Positions 22,988 through 34,300 of a DNA stretch of 64,000 nt are shown in pieces (positions within the stretch are counted from its first letter, which is position 1; each line of letters begins with the position of its first letter). Source of the DNA: Centrapalus pauciflorus (taxonomy: Eukaryota > Streptophyta > Magnoliopsida > Asterales > Asteraceae); NCBI GenBank assembly GCA_020465985.1, contig JAANYP010004247.1, forward strand, positions 17,951 through 81,950. The letters run 5' to 3'. The translations under genes were made by a program, and so were the position numbers. The notes below the pieces were generated by a model. It saw only the letters and a program-made list of their open reading frames with translations. It ran no database searches and was not told the origin of the DNA.

Positions 22988-24355
22988 ATGTCGGGGGCAT
23001 CATCATCTCAGAGGCAAAAGAGCATTGCAAAGCGAAAGAAAACAGCTTCAACCACGCCAGATGTGCGTCCTCCTGCTGTATGGGATTCAACTAAGCTTCT
23101 GTCCGAGCATGATGAAAGAATTAGGGCAGAATTGTTTATGGAGAAATGGGGGGAGGACACGAAGTTCGTCTATGAGAAAAAGCTAGATAGGGATGAATTC
23201 GGCAATTACGGTGTGGTCGAGTTGTTTCAAACCTTGGGTTGGGAGAGAGAGTTGGATTTAGGCGGAGAGGAGTTATACCCCTTTGTGGTAGCCGAATGGA
23301 TGTCAAACCTACGACTCGGGAGAGGGGTCGATGACTGTAATTACACCCTAATTGGCATAGTGGGCAATACAGAGATTAGGATGTCAGCCGCAGAGTTGAG
23401 GGAAGTTTTTGGAGTAGACACTGGATGCAGGAGAGACGGTGAGAGACAGCCTTATGTGTATAGAACCGAGGGATATTTAGCCGGTACAGGGATGATGTAC
23501 TCCGAGGTCTGGTTGAGGAAGGTTATGGCAGCTTTTGATCTTCCCAGGGATCGGGTATCCAAGTATAGGGACTTCAAACGAGGTGATTTGCAGCCGATGG
23601 CTAAGGTACTTCACAAGATCGTGATCACGAATATCTTACCAAGGTCAGGAGATCTGAGCAAGGTGAGATTGAAGGATGTTAGTATTATGCATGCCCTGCT
23701 GACCGGAGAGGAACCCCTATCCTTTGCTTGGGTTGTAATGGACGACTTGTGGAATATGTACAACACCCGGGAGAGACGGGTTATACCTCATATGTGGCTG
23801 TTGTCCAGATACCTGAAGGTAAAAGGTGCTATGGCTGAAAATACCCTAGCTAAGTTCATCAAGGAGAGTAGTTTATGGATCAAGGTCAGCTCTATGAAAG
23901 ATATTGTACTGAGGGAAGCCGAGGACGGGTACGAAATCTATGACACTGAGACGAAGAAAAGTGTGGTGACACCATATCCGGAAGAGGAGAGAATGGAGAG
24001 ACAACAAAGCAGAGCAGTTCGGAGGGGTGAGGCAGGAGATTTAAGCAACATTGTACAGATGTTATCGAGTTTGAGCACGGAAGTCACTGCCATGAGAGTT
24101 GAGCAACGAGAGAGGTCAGAGAGACAAGATAGAGTGATGGAGGAGCAGCAGAGGCAAATTAATTGGTTGCAGTCTGAAGTGGGAGCGCAGAGGAGGCAGT
24201 TGGATGACATCTACCTAGGTGTGAGGGCCAGTACATTCCTGAATGCTTATATGTACAGCCAGCAGTGGCAGTACGAGGATGAGTTGAGGCATTACAGTGA
24301 TTATAGGGCTAATCTGCCCTACACACCACTTGATAGGTACCAAGCGCCAAGTTGA
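22988..24355 (+). CDS. Downstream ORF B, plant-transposon-protein type, intact
   Basis: Intact 455-codon frame from the Met at 22988 (an in-frame Met at 22955 is also possible, but an acceptor-like TGTGCATTTCAG ends at 22979, so the later start is preferred). It begins with a basic Ser-rich tail, then the domain with VYEKKLDRDEFGNYGVVELF, DLQPMAKVLHKIVITNILPR and IMHALLTGEEPLSFAW, matching ORF A block by block. The last 110 residues are Gln/Glu/Arg-rich and coiled-coil-like (RQDRVMEEQQRQINWLQSEV). No signal peptide or membrane segment is visible. Function unknown; found at the end of Athila-type elements. Confidence 0.75.
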   Translation: MSGASSSQRQKSIAKRKKTASTTPDVRPPAVWDSTKLLSEHDERIRAELFMEKWGEDTKFVYEKKLDRDEFGNYGVVELFQTLGWERELDLGGEELYPFVVAEWMSNLRLGRGVDDCNYTLIGIVGNTEIRMSAAELREVFGVDTGCRRDGERQPYVYRTEGYLAGTGMMYSEVWLRKVMAAFDLPRDRVSKYRDFKRGDLQPMAKVLHKIVITNILPRSGDLSKVRLKDVSIMHALLTGEEPLSFAWVVMDDLWNMYNTRERRVIPHMWLLSRYLKVKGAMAENTLAKFIKESSLWIKVSSMKDIVLREAEDGYEIYDTETKKSVVTPYPEEERMERQQSRAVRRGEAGDLSNIVQMLSSLSTEVTAMRVEQRERSERQDRVMEEQQRQINWLQSEVGAQRRQLDDIYLGVRASTFLNAYMYSQQWQYEDELRHYSDYRANLPYTPLDRYQAPS

Positions 24356-24357
24356 AT

Positions 24358-24736
24358 TAATTTTGAGAGTAAATCAGAACACTTTTGAAAGTACACAACC
24401 TAAATTAAAATCTGATAAAGTACATGTCGTATGGTAACTGCTAGTATTGGTTTTCCAGGTCACCGAACTACCCAATCGAAACGCTTTGAAAGTACGCAAC
24501 AAAAGAAATGTATAGCCTAAATCGAAACAATACTAGAAGTAAACAACTATTTCATGTTATTTTTTCTAAATTTATTGTTAAAAAGGTAAAATCGTTATGA
24601 AAAGTCCATAATAACAATATTGGAATGGGTTTTGAGAAAAACAATTAAACGACCTTTTACATGTATGTCACAACTCACTTATCTGTATGTTTCTTTCATG
24701 TATGTCATATCTCTATTACCTGTTAAAGGACCTAAA
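24358..24736. other. Sequence after the Athila-type element, no LTR found
   Basis: I compared this stretch by eye with the putative 5' LTR and saw no match. It contains two similar phrases (CACTTTTGAAAGTACACAAC at about 24380 and GCTTTGAAAGTACGCAAC near 24482). No gene is recognised. Confidence 0.5.
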
Positions 24737-25042
24737 GTGCGTTTGGTACGGAAAATGGAGAGAATGAAATTGAATTTATTTTCAAGCTTATTCTTTTATA
24801 GGATTTAATCATCAGTTCTTAAGTGAATGATGAAGAATTGGTTTTTAGTGTAAATATCATTTCTTTAGTTTTCTTTTCAACATGAAGAGATATAAAACAA
24901 AAAAAAAAGAGAATTGAAAAATTGTATTGTTTTTTCTTCATTCCTTGTGTTACATCTTAATTGATATGTTATGGACCTTTGTCAACAAAGCTTGAAAACC
25001 AAGACAATTCCATTCTCTTCATTTCTTCGTACCAAACACAAC
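24737..25042. mobile_element. MITE with long terminal inverted repeats
   Basis: The left end GTGCGTTTGGTACGGAAAAT (24737) is mirrored by the right end CGTACCAAACACAAC (25028-25042). Inverted similarity continues inward over AGAGAATGAAATTG versus CAATTCCATTCTCT, giving arms of about 35 bp in a 306-bp non-coding element. No target duplication is evident. Confidence 0.75.
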
Positions 25043-25903
25043 CTTAACTTGATTTGATATTCATTTTTCATGTATGTCAAATAAAGAGAATTACAGGAGT
25101 AAAATACAGTAATATATTATAGAGCAAGAAACTTCGCATGTAAAAGTGTAAGGAGCCAACACCACAAGCCAAACACAACGTCCCGATAAGTCAGCATTTG
25201 ACAACGACGACTCTTTACACTCCAAAAATGAATATAGATGATCGAACAACATCCGGACAAGTAGCACTTTAAATGAATGAAATTTGTTATTCAATTTCAA
25301 ACGATCGAAATTTGAATAAGAAAGAGCGTTTGTTATGCTTACAAGTTCTTGTCACTCCAAGACCTGCTGTCTGCCGAGACCTTTTTGCTTTCTGTAGGCT
25401 CATCACTGGCCCATTATAAGAAGAAAAGTTACGTATAGTTGGCATGTTCGCACTATTCCATATATATCCCGACCTGAAAAGATAGTCCAAAACCCTTATC
25501 AATAACCACTCTAACGCACAAGCAAGCACCTTGCAGCATATGATAGCAGAAGTTAAAAAGCTCACTTTATCTTTGATGGTTGATCCCCCTTGTGGTTAAT
25601 CAACATGGCCCAACGATCTTGCATTCATCGATCAATTGCAGGTTCTGGAGTACTTTGAATCCCAAAAAGTGAGGACAAGAATTGGCATCATAAATACATT
25701 CATAGAAAGATTATGCCAGTTTCATATTAACATAATTAAATAGTGTTTCTTGGCCTTCCTCACTGTATGTAAATTGTAATTTGTAAGCAGTGTCTTTAGT
25801 GTCACTCAGGCTTCAAAATCAGCTGCATAAATTATTAGCATCATCAATCTCTGCACACTGTATCTTTTAATGCTGGTATAAGAATAGAAGTCATGCAACC
25901 ATG
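25043..25903. other. Intergenic, no convincing gene
   Basis: A minus-strand open frame at 25287-25565 contains an acceptor-like TATCTTTTCAG followed by GTCGGGATATATATGG, so an exon fragment is conceivable. The peptide is not recognisable and no start or companion exon fits, so I leave it unassigned. Confidence 0.4.
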
Positions 25904-26245
25904 CAGGCCGTCTCATGGATTTCGGAGGCACTGTGCTTGTGATTATAACATAGTCCCTTAAATATTTTAAATAGTAAATTAGTCATTTTGAGACTCAACT
26001 TTAATAGGCAAAGTGAAGTTTGTACATTAAAAAAAACTGATTAGTGAGAAATTATAATAAACAATACGAATCAAATTGAATTTGACATGAATTCCATTAT
26101 AACGTACCGATGCACAACATATACATGTGAAATACAAAAAAAAATTATTGGTCTAAATTTAAATCTTTATTATGACCTGGAGGCCCTACGAAATTGGGGG
26201 GCCCTGTGCGATTGAGCCTTTCGCACGCCCTAAAAGACGCCCCTG
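25904..26245. mobile_element. Non-autonomous hAT element with perfect 8-bp target duplication
   Basis: The element starts CAGGCCGTCTC and ends GACGCCCCTG, imperfect terminal inverted repeats of hAT type (CAGG...CCTG). It is flanked on both sides by CAACCATG (25896-25903 and 26246-26253), a perfect 8-bp duplication as hAT transposases make. The 342-bp interior is AT-rich and non-coding. It has a GGCACTGTGC-like subterminal motif on the left and GGGGCCCTGTGCG on the right. Confidence 0.9.
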
Positions 26246-26253
26246 CAACCATG

Positions 26254-27014
26254 GTGCATATAACTTGATGCCGATGTCTTAATTTCTCTAGATCATAAAC
26301 TTCACAAAACGAACGTATATCGGTACATATGTATTAGATGCTACAAATCCACATATGTATTAGATGCTACAAATCTTTTACTAACCATGGCATCATTGGT
26401 TTTATACATGTTTCTTGTAGAACTCTGATGGTCAATGCAAGAACTAGGCAAAGTATGAGTTCTGCAATGATGCAAATCAGATTGAACAATGGGTAGAAAC
26501 ATTGATGGAACATGAGAAATGCATAAGAAAAGACATAAAGTTAAACGTGCATAACTATTGATCAAGGAGGCGTTATAGAACCCACAACTAACCTATGGAA
26601 AGGTCTAGACAGGCCTCACGCATTGGCTAAAGAACATTGCCATATTGGCCCGAACTTCATGATCGAATTCCATAGATTCAGAATTTTTAAGAAATTTGTA
26701 TCTATTCTATTATGTTTTTAATGCAATCAGGGATTTTCTTTGTTCATGTTGTGTCTTAAACAGGAGTTTCATTATTTTAGGCAAAATTTCTATATTTTGA
26801 ATTTCTAGCCAAATCGATCAAAACAACGCTGTATATAAAGACTCATATGCATAGAAGAGCCTTCACAAAATATATCAAATTTCTCTACAAAGCGTATAAT
26901 TTACCTATCGTTTTGCTAAAAACGTATCCAACATGCTTCTGTTTTGCGTCACAACCCCCCACCGTCGGACACACACACAAAATGCACTTTCCCGTAAAAA
27001 GCGTTGTCTATCAG
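26254..27014. other. 3' flank of the PPR gene, no other gene seen
   Basis: AT-rich sequence with short frames only. CACATATGTATTAGATGCTA repeats in tandem at about 26324 and 26351. The 3' UTR of the PPR gene probably begins at its right edge. Confidence 0.5.
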
Positions 27015-29291
27015 TCACCAATAATCCCCACACGAACAAGACCCATCTTTAAAGTGATGAAACCGATTTGTATCTCTAACTAATATCTCTCTCTGTTCAA
27101 ACCTGGATATAAACTTTATAACATCATGACAATCCCCACAAATTCTAAGGTTTTTGATCACTTGAAGAGTAGAACCTGGAGAAGTATTCAAAAGCCCAAG
27201 TACTACAGCCAACTTTTCACTATGCCCACACAAAATATGCTCCTTTTCTTGATCTTCAACATCTTGCAATACAAACGAAGTAACTGGTAAACATCCTAAT
27301 TTCTTCATCTCCATGCTCAAATTATCCATTTTTTCTAATATTTGAGCCATTTGAGGATGTGATCTATCACCTGCTAAAAGCATATGCACTTTGTTCTTAA
27401 TCTCAATCCAACTACATCCAGGATTCTTCCTCATTCCCTTGGATTTCATCAGATCCCTGATTCTATCTACTTCTTTCCATAATCCTTTTGATGCGTAAAT
27501 GTTTGATAATAAAATGTAATTCCCCGGATTATTTGGTTCTAATTCAAATAGTTTTTCGGCAGCCACCTCAGCAATTTCAAGATTATGGTGAACTCTACAC
27601 GAACTAAGTAATGCACCCCATACACATGCATCAGGTTCAAACGGCATTTTCTTGATGGTGGAATATGCTTCTTTGAGGTTTCCTGCACGGCTGAGAAGCG
27701 TGACTAAACAGGCATAATGCTCAACACTCGGTTTGATTCCATAATCTTTCGTCATGGAGTTAAAGTAACGTTGGCCTTGCTCTGTGAAGCCACTATGGCT
27801 GCACGCAGACAATAGCGATGTGAAAGTTATAGAGTCTGGTTTTTGATTGGCTTGTTCCAGTAAATGGAATATGTCAATAACCTCTCTTGCTTTTCCATGC
27901 ATGGCGTATCCACCCATGATTGCATTCCAACATACTATGTTACGAACAGGCATCCTATCAAAACAAACACGAGCTAGATGTATCCTACCGCAATTAGCAT
28001 ACATGTCAATCAAAGCACTTCCGACATAAACGTCATCTGCAATCCCACTTCTAAGCGAGAACCCATGTGCAGATTTCCCGTGCATTAATGCTGCAATGTT
28101 TCCACATGCTGGAAGTAAGCAAGGGATAGTTACAGAATTCGGCTTTACTCCAGCTTCTTGCATTTCTCTGAAAAGCTCCAGAGCTTCCACGTCTTTTCCA
28201 TGTTGCGAGCAGCAAGCTATGATAGACGTCCAAGACACGACATTTAATTCCAAGTCTTGATCACGTAGCTGATTAAATGCTTTCAGTGCATCGTCAGTTA
28301 AACCGTTCCTGGCAAAACCCGAAATCAAAGCATTACAAGCACCAAGATCTCTATGACACATTTCATCAAACACCTGTGACATTTCGATGGTGCATGAACA
28401 TTTCCCGTACATATCAATCAGCGCACTCACAACACATTTATCTGATCCTACACCCTGCTTAACTACATAACCATGTATCTGAACACCTAATAAAAGATCT
28501 TCTAAATTCCCAACAGCAGGAAGAACACTAGAAATAGTTGTTCCATCAGGTTTAAAACCAAGCAACTGCATTTCCTGAAACATCATCACTGCCTCCAGAT
28601 GATGCCCACTTTGGTTAAACCCTGCCACCATACCATTCCACGAAACTGAATTCGGCTCAATTCCAAGCTCCCACATCCTACCAAACACCATTTTAGCTTC
28701 CTTTACATTTCCTTGTCGGGCATATCCTGAAACCAAAGCACTACACGAAACAACATCTGGTTGAGTCATTACATCAAACAGTTTATGTGCATATCTCATG
28801 TGACAACATTTTACATAAAAATGAATCAAAGAAGACTGAACAAACGAATCTTGACAAAGCCCAGAAGTTACACAGAACCCATGAACCTGTTTCCCACTTC
28901 TCAAATCATTTATCCCACTACATGCTTTAATTACAGAAGGAATTACAAAGGTATCAGGGAATAACCCATGAGATATCATCCGAGAGAACAAAAGAATGGC
29001 GTCACTGAAACGAGTGAGCTTCGAGTAAGCATGAATGAGGGTGGAGAAGGAGAACACATCTGGGTTTTCAATGGAGTTTAAGAGGTGGTTAGCTTCTGAA
29101 AAGCGGAGGTTGTTGGCGTACAGAGAGAGGAGCTTTGTGGTGAAATGGGTGTCAAGAAAAAGACCGGTTCGGAGGATTTGGGCGTGAGCTTGGCGTGTTT
29201 TTGAAAGAGAGAGTGTAGTTGTACTGAGGGCGTTGAGAATGGTGGTGGGGTGATGATGATTTTCGAAGACTCGAAGAGCTTGCCTTGACAT
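27015..29291 (-). CDS. PPR-DYW organelle RNA editing factor, At1g20230-like
   Basis: Intronless 758-residue pentatricopeptide repeat protein of the PLS-E-DYW class. Such proteins bind one or a few sites in chloroplast or mitochondrial transcripts and carry a cytidine-deaminase-like DYW domain for C-to-U editing. Repeats run from about residue 45 to 560 (for example SFSTLIHAYSKLTRFSDAIL and ALIDMYGKCSCTIEMSQVFD), then the E region and the DYW domain with the HSE zinc/catalytic motif (CGHSEKLAV), CGDCH and the C-terminal CSCGDYW. The sequence closely follows Arabidopsis At1g20230 as I remember it. The N-terminus (MSRQALRVFENHHHPTTIL) has few acidic residues, in keeping with an organelle presequence. 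No lesion is seen. Target site unknown. Confidence 0.95.
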   Translation of the reverse strand: MSRQALRVFENHHHPTTILNALSTTTLSLSKTRQAHAQILRTGLFLDTHFTTKLLSLYANNLRFSEANHLLNSIENPDVFSFSTLIHAYSKLTRFSDAILLFSRMISHGLFPDTFVIPSVIKACSGINDLRSGKQVHGFCVTSGLCQDSFVQSSLIHFYVKCCHMRYAHKLFDVMTQPDVVSCSALVSGYARQGNVKEAKMVFGRMWELGIEPNSVSWNGMVAGFNQSGHHLEAVMMFQEMQLLGFKPDGTTISSVLPAVGNLEDLLLGVQIHGYVVKQGVGSDKCVVSALIDMYGKCSCTIEMSQVFDEMCHRDLGACNALISGFARNGLTDDALKAFNQLRDQDLELNVVSWTSIIACCSQHGKDVEALELFREMQEAGVKPNSVTIPCLLPACGNIAALMHGKSAHGFSLRSGIADDVYVGSALIDMYANCGRIHLARVCFDRMPVRNIVCWNAIMGGYAMHGKAREVIDIFHLLEQANQKPDSITFTSLLSACSHSGFTEQGQRYFNSMTKDYGIKPSVEHYACLVTLLSRAGNLKEAYSTIKKMPFEPDACVWGALLSSCRVHHNLEIAEVAAEKLFELEPNNPGNYILLSNIYASKGLWKEVDRIRDLMKSKGMRKNPGCSWIEIKNKVHMLLAGDRSHPQMAQILEKMDNLSMEMKKLGCLPVTSFVLQDVEDQEKEHILCGHSEKLAVVLGLLNTSPGSTLQVIKNLRICGDCHDVIKFISRFEQREILVRDTNRFHHFKDGSCSCGDYW

Positions 29292-29914
29292 AATTTGCTG
29301 TATTTGTTTTTGAAGTGATAGGCATATAATTGCTATTCATTCTCGTCTCAGCTTTCTTGAAGCATTTGTTTTGGAAGTGCAAGAAAAGGTGCTTGAAGCT
29401 TTGTAGAGAATGTTAAGAAATGTAGTCTTGGATTTTGATTTGATTATTTGGTTTCATAAATTTTCTTCAACTTTTATTACGAAATAAAATAGAAACCAGA
29501 AATTCAACAAAATCAAAATCAATATTTAAGCATGTTACATGTGGTGCCAATGTCGTATTTTTTCGACTTTTGCACAACTCATTATGAAAGTATTGGTTAG
29601 AGGTAGAACCCAGATTTGGGGACAATGGTTGAAATCAAAACCGGAGGGGACTCCAAATGTATACCTCTTTTTGCTAATCAAACACACATCATCTTTACGC
29701 GAGGAGTGATTAAGTTTAATTAGTAGATCCATGTTATTAACAAAAATCATATGAAATATGGCCGTGCAATATATTCTTCCCAATGGAAAATCAAGGTTGT
29801 CACTTGCCACCTAGGATCAAGCTAGCCGACACACTGCTGTAACTAAGTCGTGGGAACAAAAATCGACCTCACAACGACTTCTCCTCACCGATCTGCTTCT
29901 CCCTTCTTTCTCTT

Positions 29915-29920
<6 letters not shown>

Positions 29921-29953
<33 letters not shown>
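29921..29953. repeat. CT dinucleotide microsatellite
   Basis: An uninterrupted CT/TC run of about 33 bp, preceded by a further pyrimidine-rich stretch from 29890. Confidence 0.9.
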
Positions 29954-29954
<1 letters not shown>

Positions 29955-30625
29955 AATTTTATATATAAACAGATATTGGGATAGAAAGATGAGTAATTTC
30001 AAATTAAAATGATGAAGATGTAAGGAGTAAGAAACTGAGATGTCCAGAAAGATGGAATTTAAAAAAGGTGTGTATACTCACCACCCTAAGGGTACATGAT
30101 TGGTAAAAATAAGAGGGAGTGTATGTATAGCACGACCCAAACCAGAAGTAGAAGCATGTGGTGTCTAATGTTTTAGTATGGTTTCAATTTTTACACAACC
30201 CATTGTGAATTGTATTGGTTAGAACCCAGATTCGTGCGGGTGTAAAAAATCGGTGTTGATACCAAATCGTATGATAACATTTTCGGTTCTTCAGTTTCAC
30301 TTTTTTGTCGAGACTTTTACAATAATATATTAAGCATGAGTACTCATTATAAGTATAATTGTAAAACTAATACCTTTCTTTTCTTTTCCCTCTTCTTGAG
30401 AACATACATAAACAATGAATTATCTTTCTTTTCTTTTCTTTACCCGAAAACACATTATCTCCTCTTGCCTTCCTTTCACCCGTCTTCTCTTCTTTTCTTT
30501 CCTACCCACACGAACCGAGCCTGGGAGAATGTTTTCGGTACATATCTTGTACAAGATGGATTCAATCCCAACTTTTGATGATTGTTAAGATACTTGTATA
30601 GTTAGTTATACGCAACATACGATGC

Positions 30626-30697
30626 ATTTCAAGATATGATGTTTATATATGTATATTTCTAATTTCAAGATATGATGTTTATATATGTATATTTCTG
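30626..30697. repeat. 36-bp tandem duplication
   Basis: A unit beginning ATTTCAAGATATGATGTTTA occurs at 30626 and again at 30662 with no visible difference over its length. Confidence 0.85.
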
Positions 30698-31303
30698 CCC
30701 TCGTGATGTAAATGGTCGATATTTTATTTGAAACCGGGGTGTTAAAACAGTTGTTTTGAGAACGTTACACTGTTAACACCAATGAAAGATTGATCTACCA
30801 TCACCAAGTAGGTTTTTTATTCCTTTTCCGCTCGACACAATATATGATTATAATGCAGGATGATTGACGACAATGTGTATATATTGCCTTTCAAAATATA
30901 GCCGACGATTAGCGTCAATTAGTTAACCATAAATAATACATAAACATTAATAAAACGAGTCGTATATAGGACGAGGTACAACCTAAAAAAGGAAAAAGAA
31001 AAAACTCGAAATCACATATAGTTCTCTCATGAAGAAGGAAGTCTTATTCAACAAGTATTTATAGACCTACAATTTCTACAAAGATTGGAAGATGTAAACT
31101 CAAAAAATAAGAAAAATTACAATTAATAAAAAGAAAGAAGCTCAAGCTCACTATAAAAATGGCTGGCATGACAATTTCAAGCTACTAAAAATTAGTCTAA
31201 AGCTATTACAAACAAAATTAGATTACCAAAACAACACAAAACATACTCTCCCACCCATTCAAACACTCGAATAAAGCACATGCGATTCAAACGAAGCCTT
31301 TCT

Positions 31304-34300
31304 TTACGCACCTCCTGCTGCTGCCGGAACCGGCCCGTTTGATCTATATCCACGACCCCTGCCACGGGTTCCCCCCCTTCCACGTCCACGCCCTGCAAAT
31401 GTCGTCAAAACTCAAATATGAAACTTGAGATGATAACAAGACTGACTACGAGCATAAGGCCAAATAAACCTAAACCTAAACCTAAACTAGAAATTCGGTT
31501 AAACTCGTTATGTGGTCCTCGTTCGGTTTGCTTAGCGGTTAGCCGGTTAGTGAGCTCTTCTAAAACTATGTTTTAACCAACAAAAGGAAAATGAACTTCT
31601 TATATTTGGTGACTGAACCAAACTACTTGTAAGTTAGCATGACTCATGAGAAGCTCAAACTCAACTATTAAATGAGAACCTGACCTTATATATATATATA
31701 TATAAACATAAGTTACTGCAGAATTGGTTCAATAATAATACGTACAAATACACAGAATTCATGGAACGTTAAGAGTTAAGAAAAAGTTGACGAATTTTCT
31801 TTTATTCTAAAACAAAATGTCTTTCTTATATTTTTTTCCTTCTATTACACAAGCAGTTGGCTGGGTTAACCGCTTTTTTTTTTCCGAAGTACCAAACCCA
31901 AATTGAACCACATAAATTCCCAATCCCCAACCACAGTGTGCAGTTAACCACCTTTGTTTAGTTAGCTTGGACTCATGGTTCGGTTTCAGTTTGGTAGCTT
32001 CTTCCTAAATATGTCCGTGCACAATAGTTCTTTTTAGCATGCCAGCATGTACCCAAATTAATACGAGTATTTATACTTCCAATTTTCAGATATACAAGTT
32101 GAGAAAGCAGTACCTCGCCCTTGCATTGGTGCTTCTTGATTATATCCTCCATCATACTGATCATCCACATAAGGACCGTTATTGTAACCTCCCCTTCCAC
32201 GACCTCGGAAATTGCGTCCTCTTCCTCGGCCTCTGTCCCTTGTGTAATCACGAGGTGCATCCCAACCCCCATCATCATACTCTCCCGGACCCATACCATT
32301 TCCTGTGATTATATCATACCATGTATCAAAGAGATATTTCAAGCCAATTTAATGACTCGAGAAAACATGAAAATTACGAAGAATGAAGGCTCAACTGTTA
32401 TGTCCAAACTGCCTCACTTAGGGATTCATTTTCAGCATTTTCAGGTTTCATAATATTTCGGCTATTTATTATTTCCATTTTAAGGTAAATCGCATGATAT
32501 CAATGATTACCACCAAAATCACGTGATATTTTAGGTAGTGATCATGAGTTATTTGATTCAATTTCTAGACTTGAATTATTGGTTGTACAAGAACCGCACG
32601 TTCAACATAAAATTTTCTCATAGCCTACATGTAAACTCTGTTCTTGTTTCCAAAATTTTCAGCATTTTTGGTGTTCATAATATTTCAGTTATTTATTATT
32701 TCCGTTTATTAGGTAAATAGCATGATATCAATGATTACTACCAAAACTTGAATTATTGGTTGTACTAGCACCGCCCTTTCAACGTAAAATTTTCTCATAG
32801 CCTTTATGTAAACTCTGTTCGTAAAGTTAGATCATACCAGGCATGGCTCTGGACCTTCCCCTTCCTCTTCCCCTTCCACCGCGACCCCTGCCCCTTGCAG
32901 TTGGTGATCCGTCTGCATAAGCAAGAATGTCAAAATATATCCCATCAATGATCAACAAACATAAGATGTCAGGGGACTGATACGACGTACCTCCGTCATA
33001 CTCTAATTCAGTTGCCACTTTCACCTGGTCAGCCGGCAATGGGGGCTGATACCTGCAAATATTTCATAGCATGTGTCTAATGTACAAGTAAAAGTAAGAA
33101 GACAAAATTTTCGAATACTGTGCAGGTGTTTGGGTTTGCTTTATTAAAATGATCATCAGTTTTTAGTGTAGGATAAAGTGATTATTATTTACAGGTTAGG
33201 ATGATCACTTTCACATCCAAACACCCCTCTTAAACCCAAAGAATACTTCTATATTATTGTACACATAATCATACACAAACTGCACTTGACGTTAATTAAT
33301 CAGGAATTTATGTATCTTGCAAATAATAACTAGAAGATACCTAAGTATATGTACATAAATATTCACTATCATCGAGGAAACCAATATTCTAAAAATGAAA
33401 CAGAACTAGAGCTCACCCGATAGATGATGTATTCAGCTCCTTCTTAGAAAGAGTTACAGTGATCATTGAAACATGCCTTGTGGTTTCTAGGCTGCATAAA
33501 CACAAAATGTGAACCATTTGAAATAAGGGGCGTACTTTGATGAATACAAATTTTCATAAACTATCATACAATGTCAAAAATCCTTGTTTTTTTTAGATAG
33601 GCGCATGAAGTTGGTCTTACGGAAGTAAGCCTTCCTCTAGTGGTTCCCATGTATCAGTGATGTCTGTGGATCCAATGGATGTAATTTGATGAAGACCAAC
33701 AATCCTCCTCTGCGATACAATAATATTACTTCAGCAACAGATATACCAAAAAATGGTAGAAGATGAGAACAGTGCAAGGCATGAACTACCTTTATCAACT
33801 CCACAATTGTAACAGTCTTGTTGATTGCTCTGCCCATTGCTTTAAACACAATTTCTGACGATCCTTTTTCCTATCAGATAGTACAAAAAAGATGAGTAGA
33901 ATACATGCTTTTACAAAACAATACATTCTTCATGCATGCTTCTACAAAACAATACTCAGGATTCAAGGAATATCATAGAGATACTAGCAAATTTTTTAAA
34001 AAGGCTATACTTTAATAGTTTAATTTATAAAAAAAGTAAATTGTAGGTAAAAAGAACTCACTTTGAATCAATTTCTATGTTAGGAAAGGTACGTTCAAAA
34101 TCAATGTTTACGAGGCTATGTTATGAATTACAATTGAATAAGGAGTCCGCTTATTAAATGAGGACCAGTTCACTAAAAGTCAATTTCTATTTAAGATAAT
34201 CAGGTCCCTTATTTGATTCCGAACTTATAGCACACATCCTTTTTCATTGGTTTTGAATAAGGATGGTCCATGGTTTTGAAAATACCACCCTAAAATAGAA

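Larger units (their letters stand above)
12746..24357 (+). mobile_element. Athila-type Ty3/gypsy LTR retrotransposon, decayed
   Basis: Order on the plus strand: putative 5' LTR, primer binding site at 14047, gag, protease, reverse transcriptase, RNase H, integrase, a spacer with a GCGTC/GACGC array, and two paralogous downstream ORFs. The tRNA-Asp-type primer site, the LDLGAS protease motif and the late extra ORFs are all Athila traits. The gag-pol frame carries one TAG and one frameshift, and the first downstream ORF one TAG, so the copy is dead. I could not find a 3' LTR: sequence after 24357 does not match the 5' LTR. The left boundary (TGTCAAAATTGGCAC at 12746) is tentative. Confidence 0.8.
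29292..31190. other. Region between the PPR and Alba genes
   Basis: It holds the PPR 5' flank (within 29292-29500), a CT microsatellite at 29919-29953 and a 36-bp tandem duplication at 30626-30697. Small open frames, such as 30336-30578, look like chance. No other gene is recognised. Confidence 0.5.

Noticed and set aside
25091..25565. Minus-strand frames 25091-25300 and 25287-25565 as a gene
   Set aside because: One acceptor-like site but no matching exons, start or recognisable peptide.
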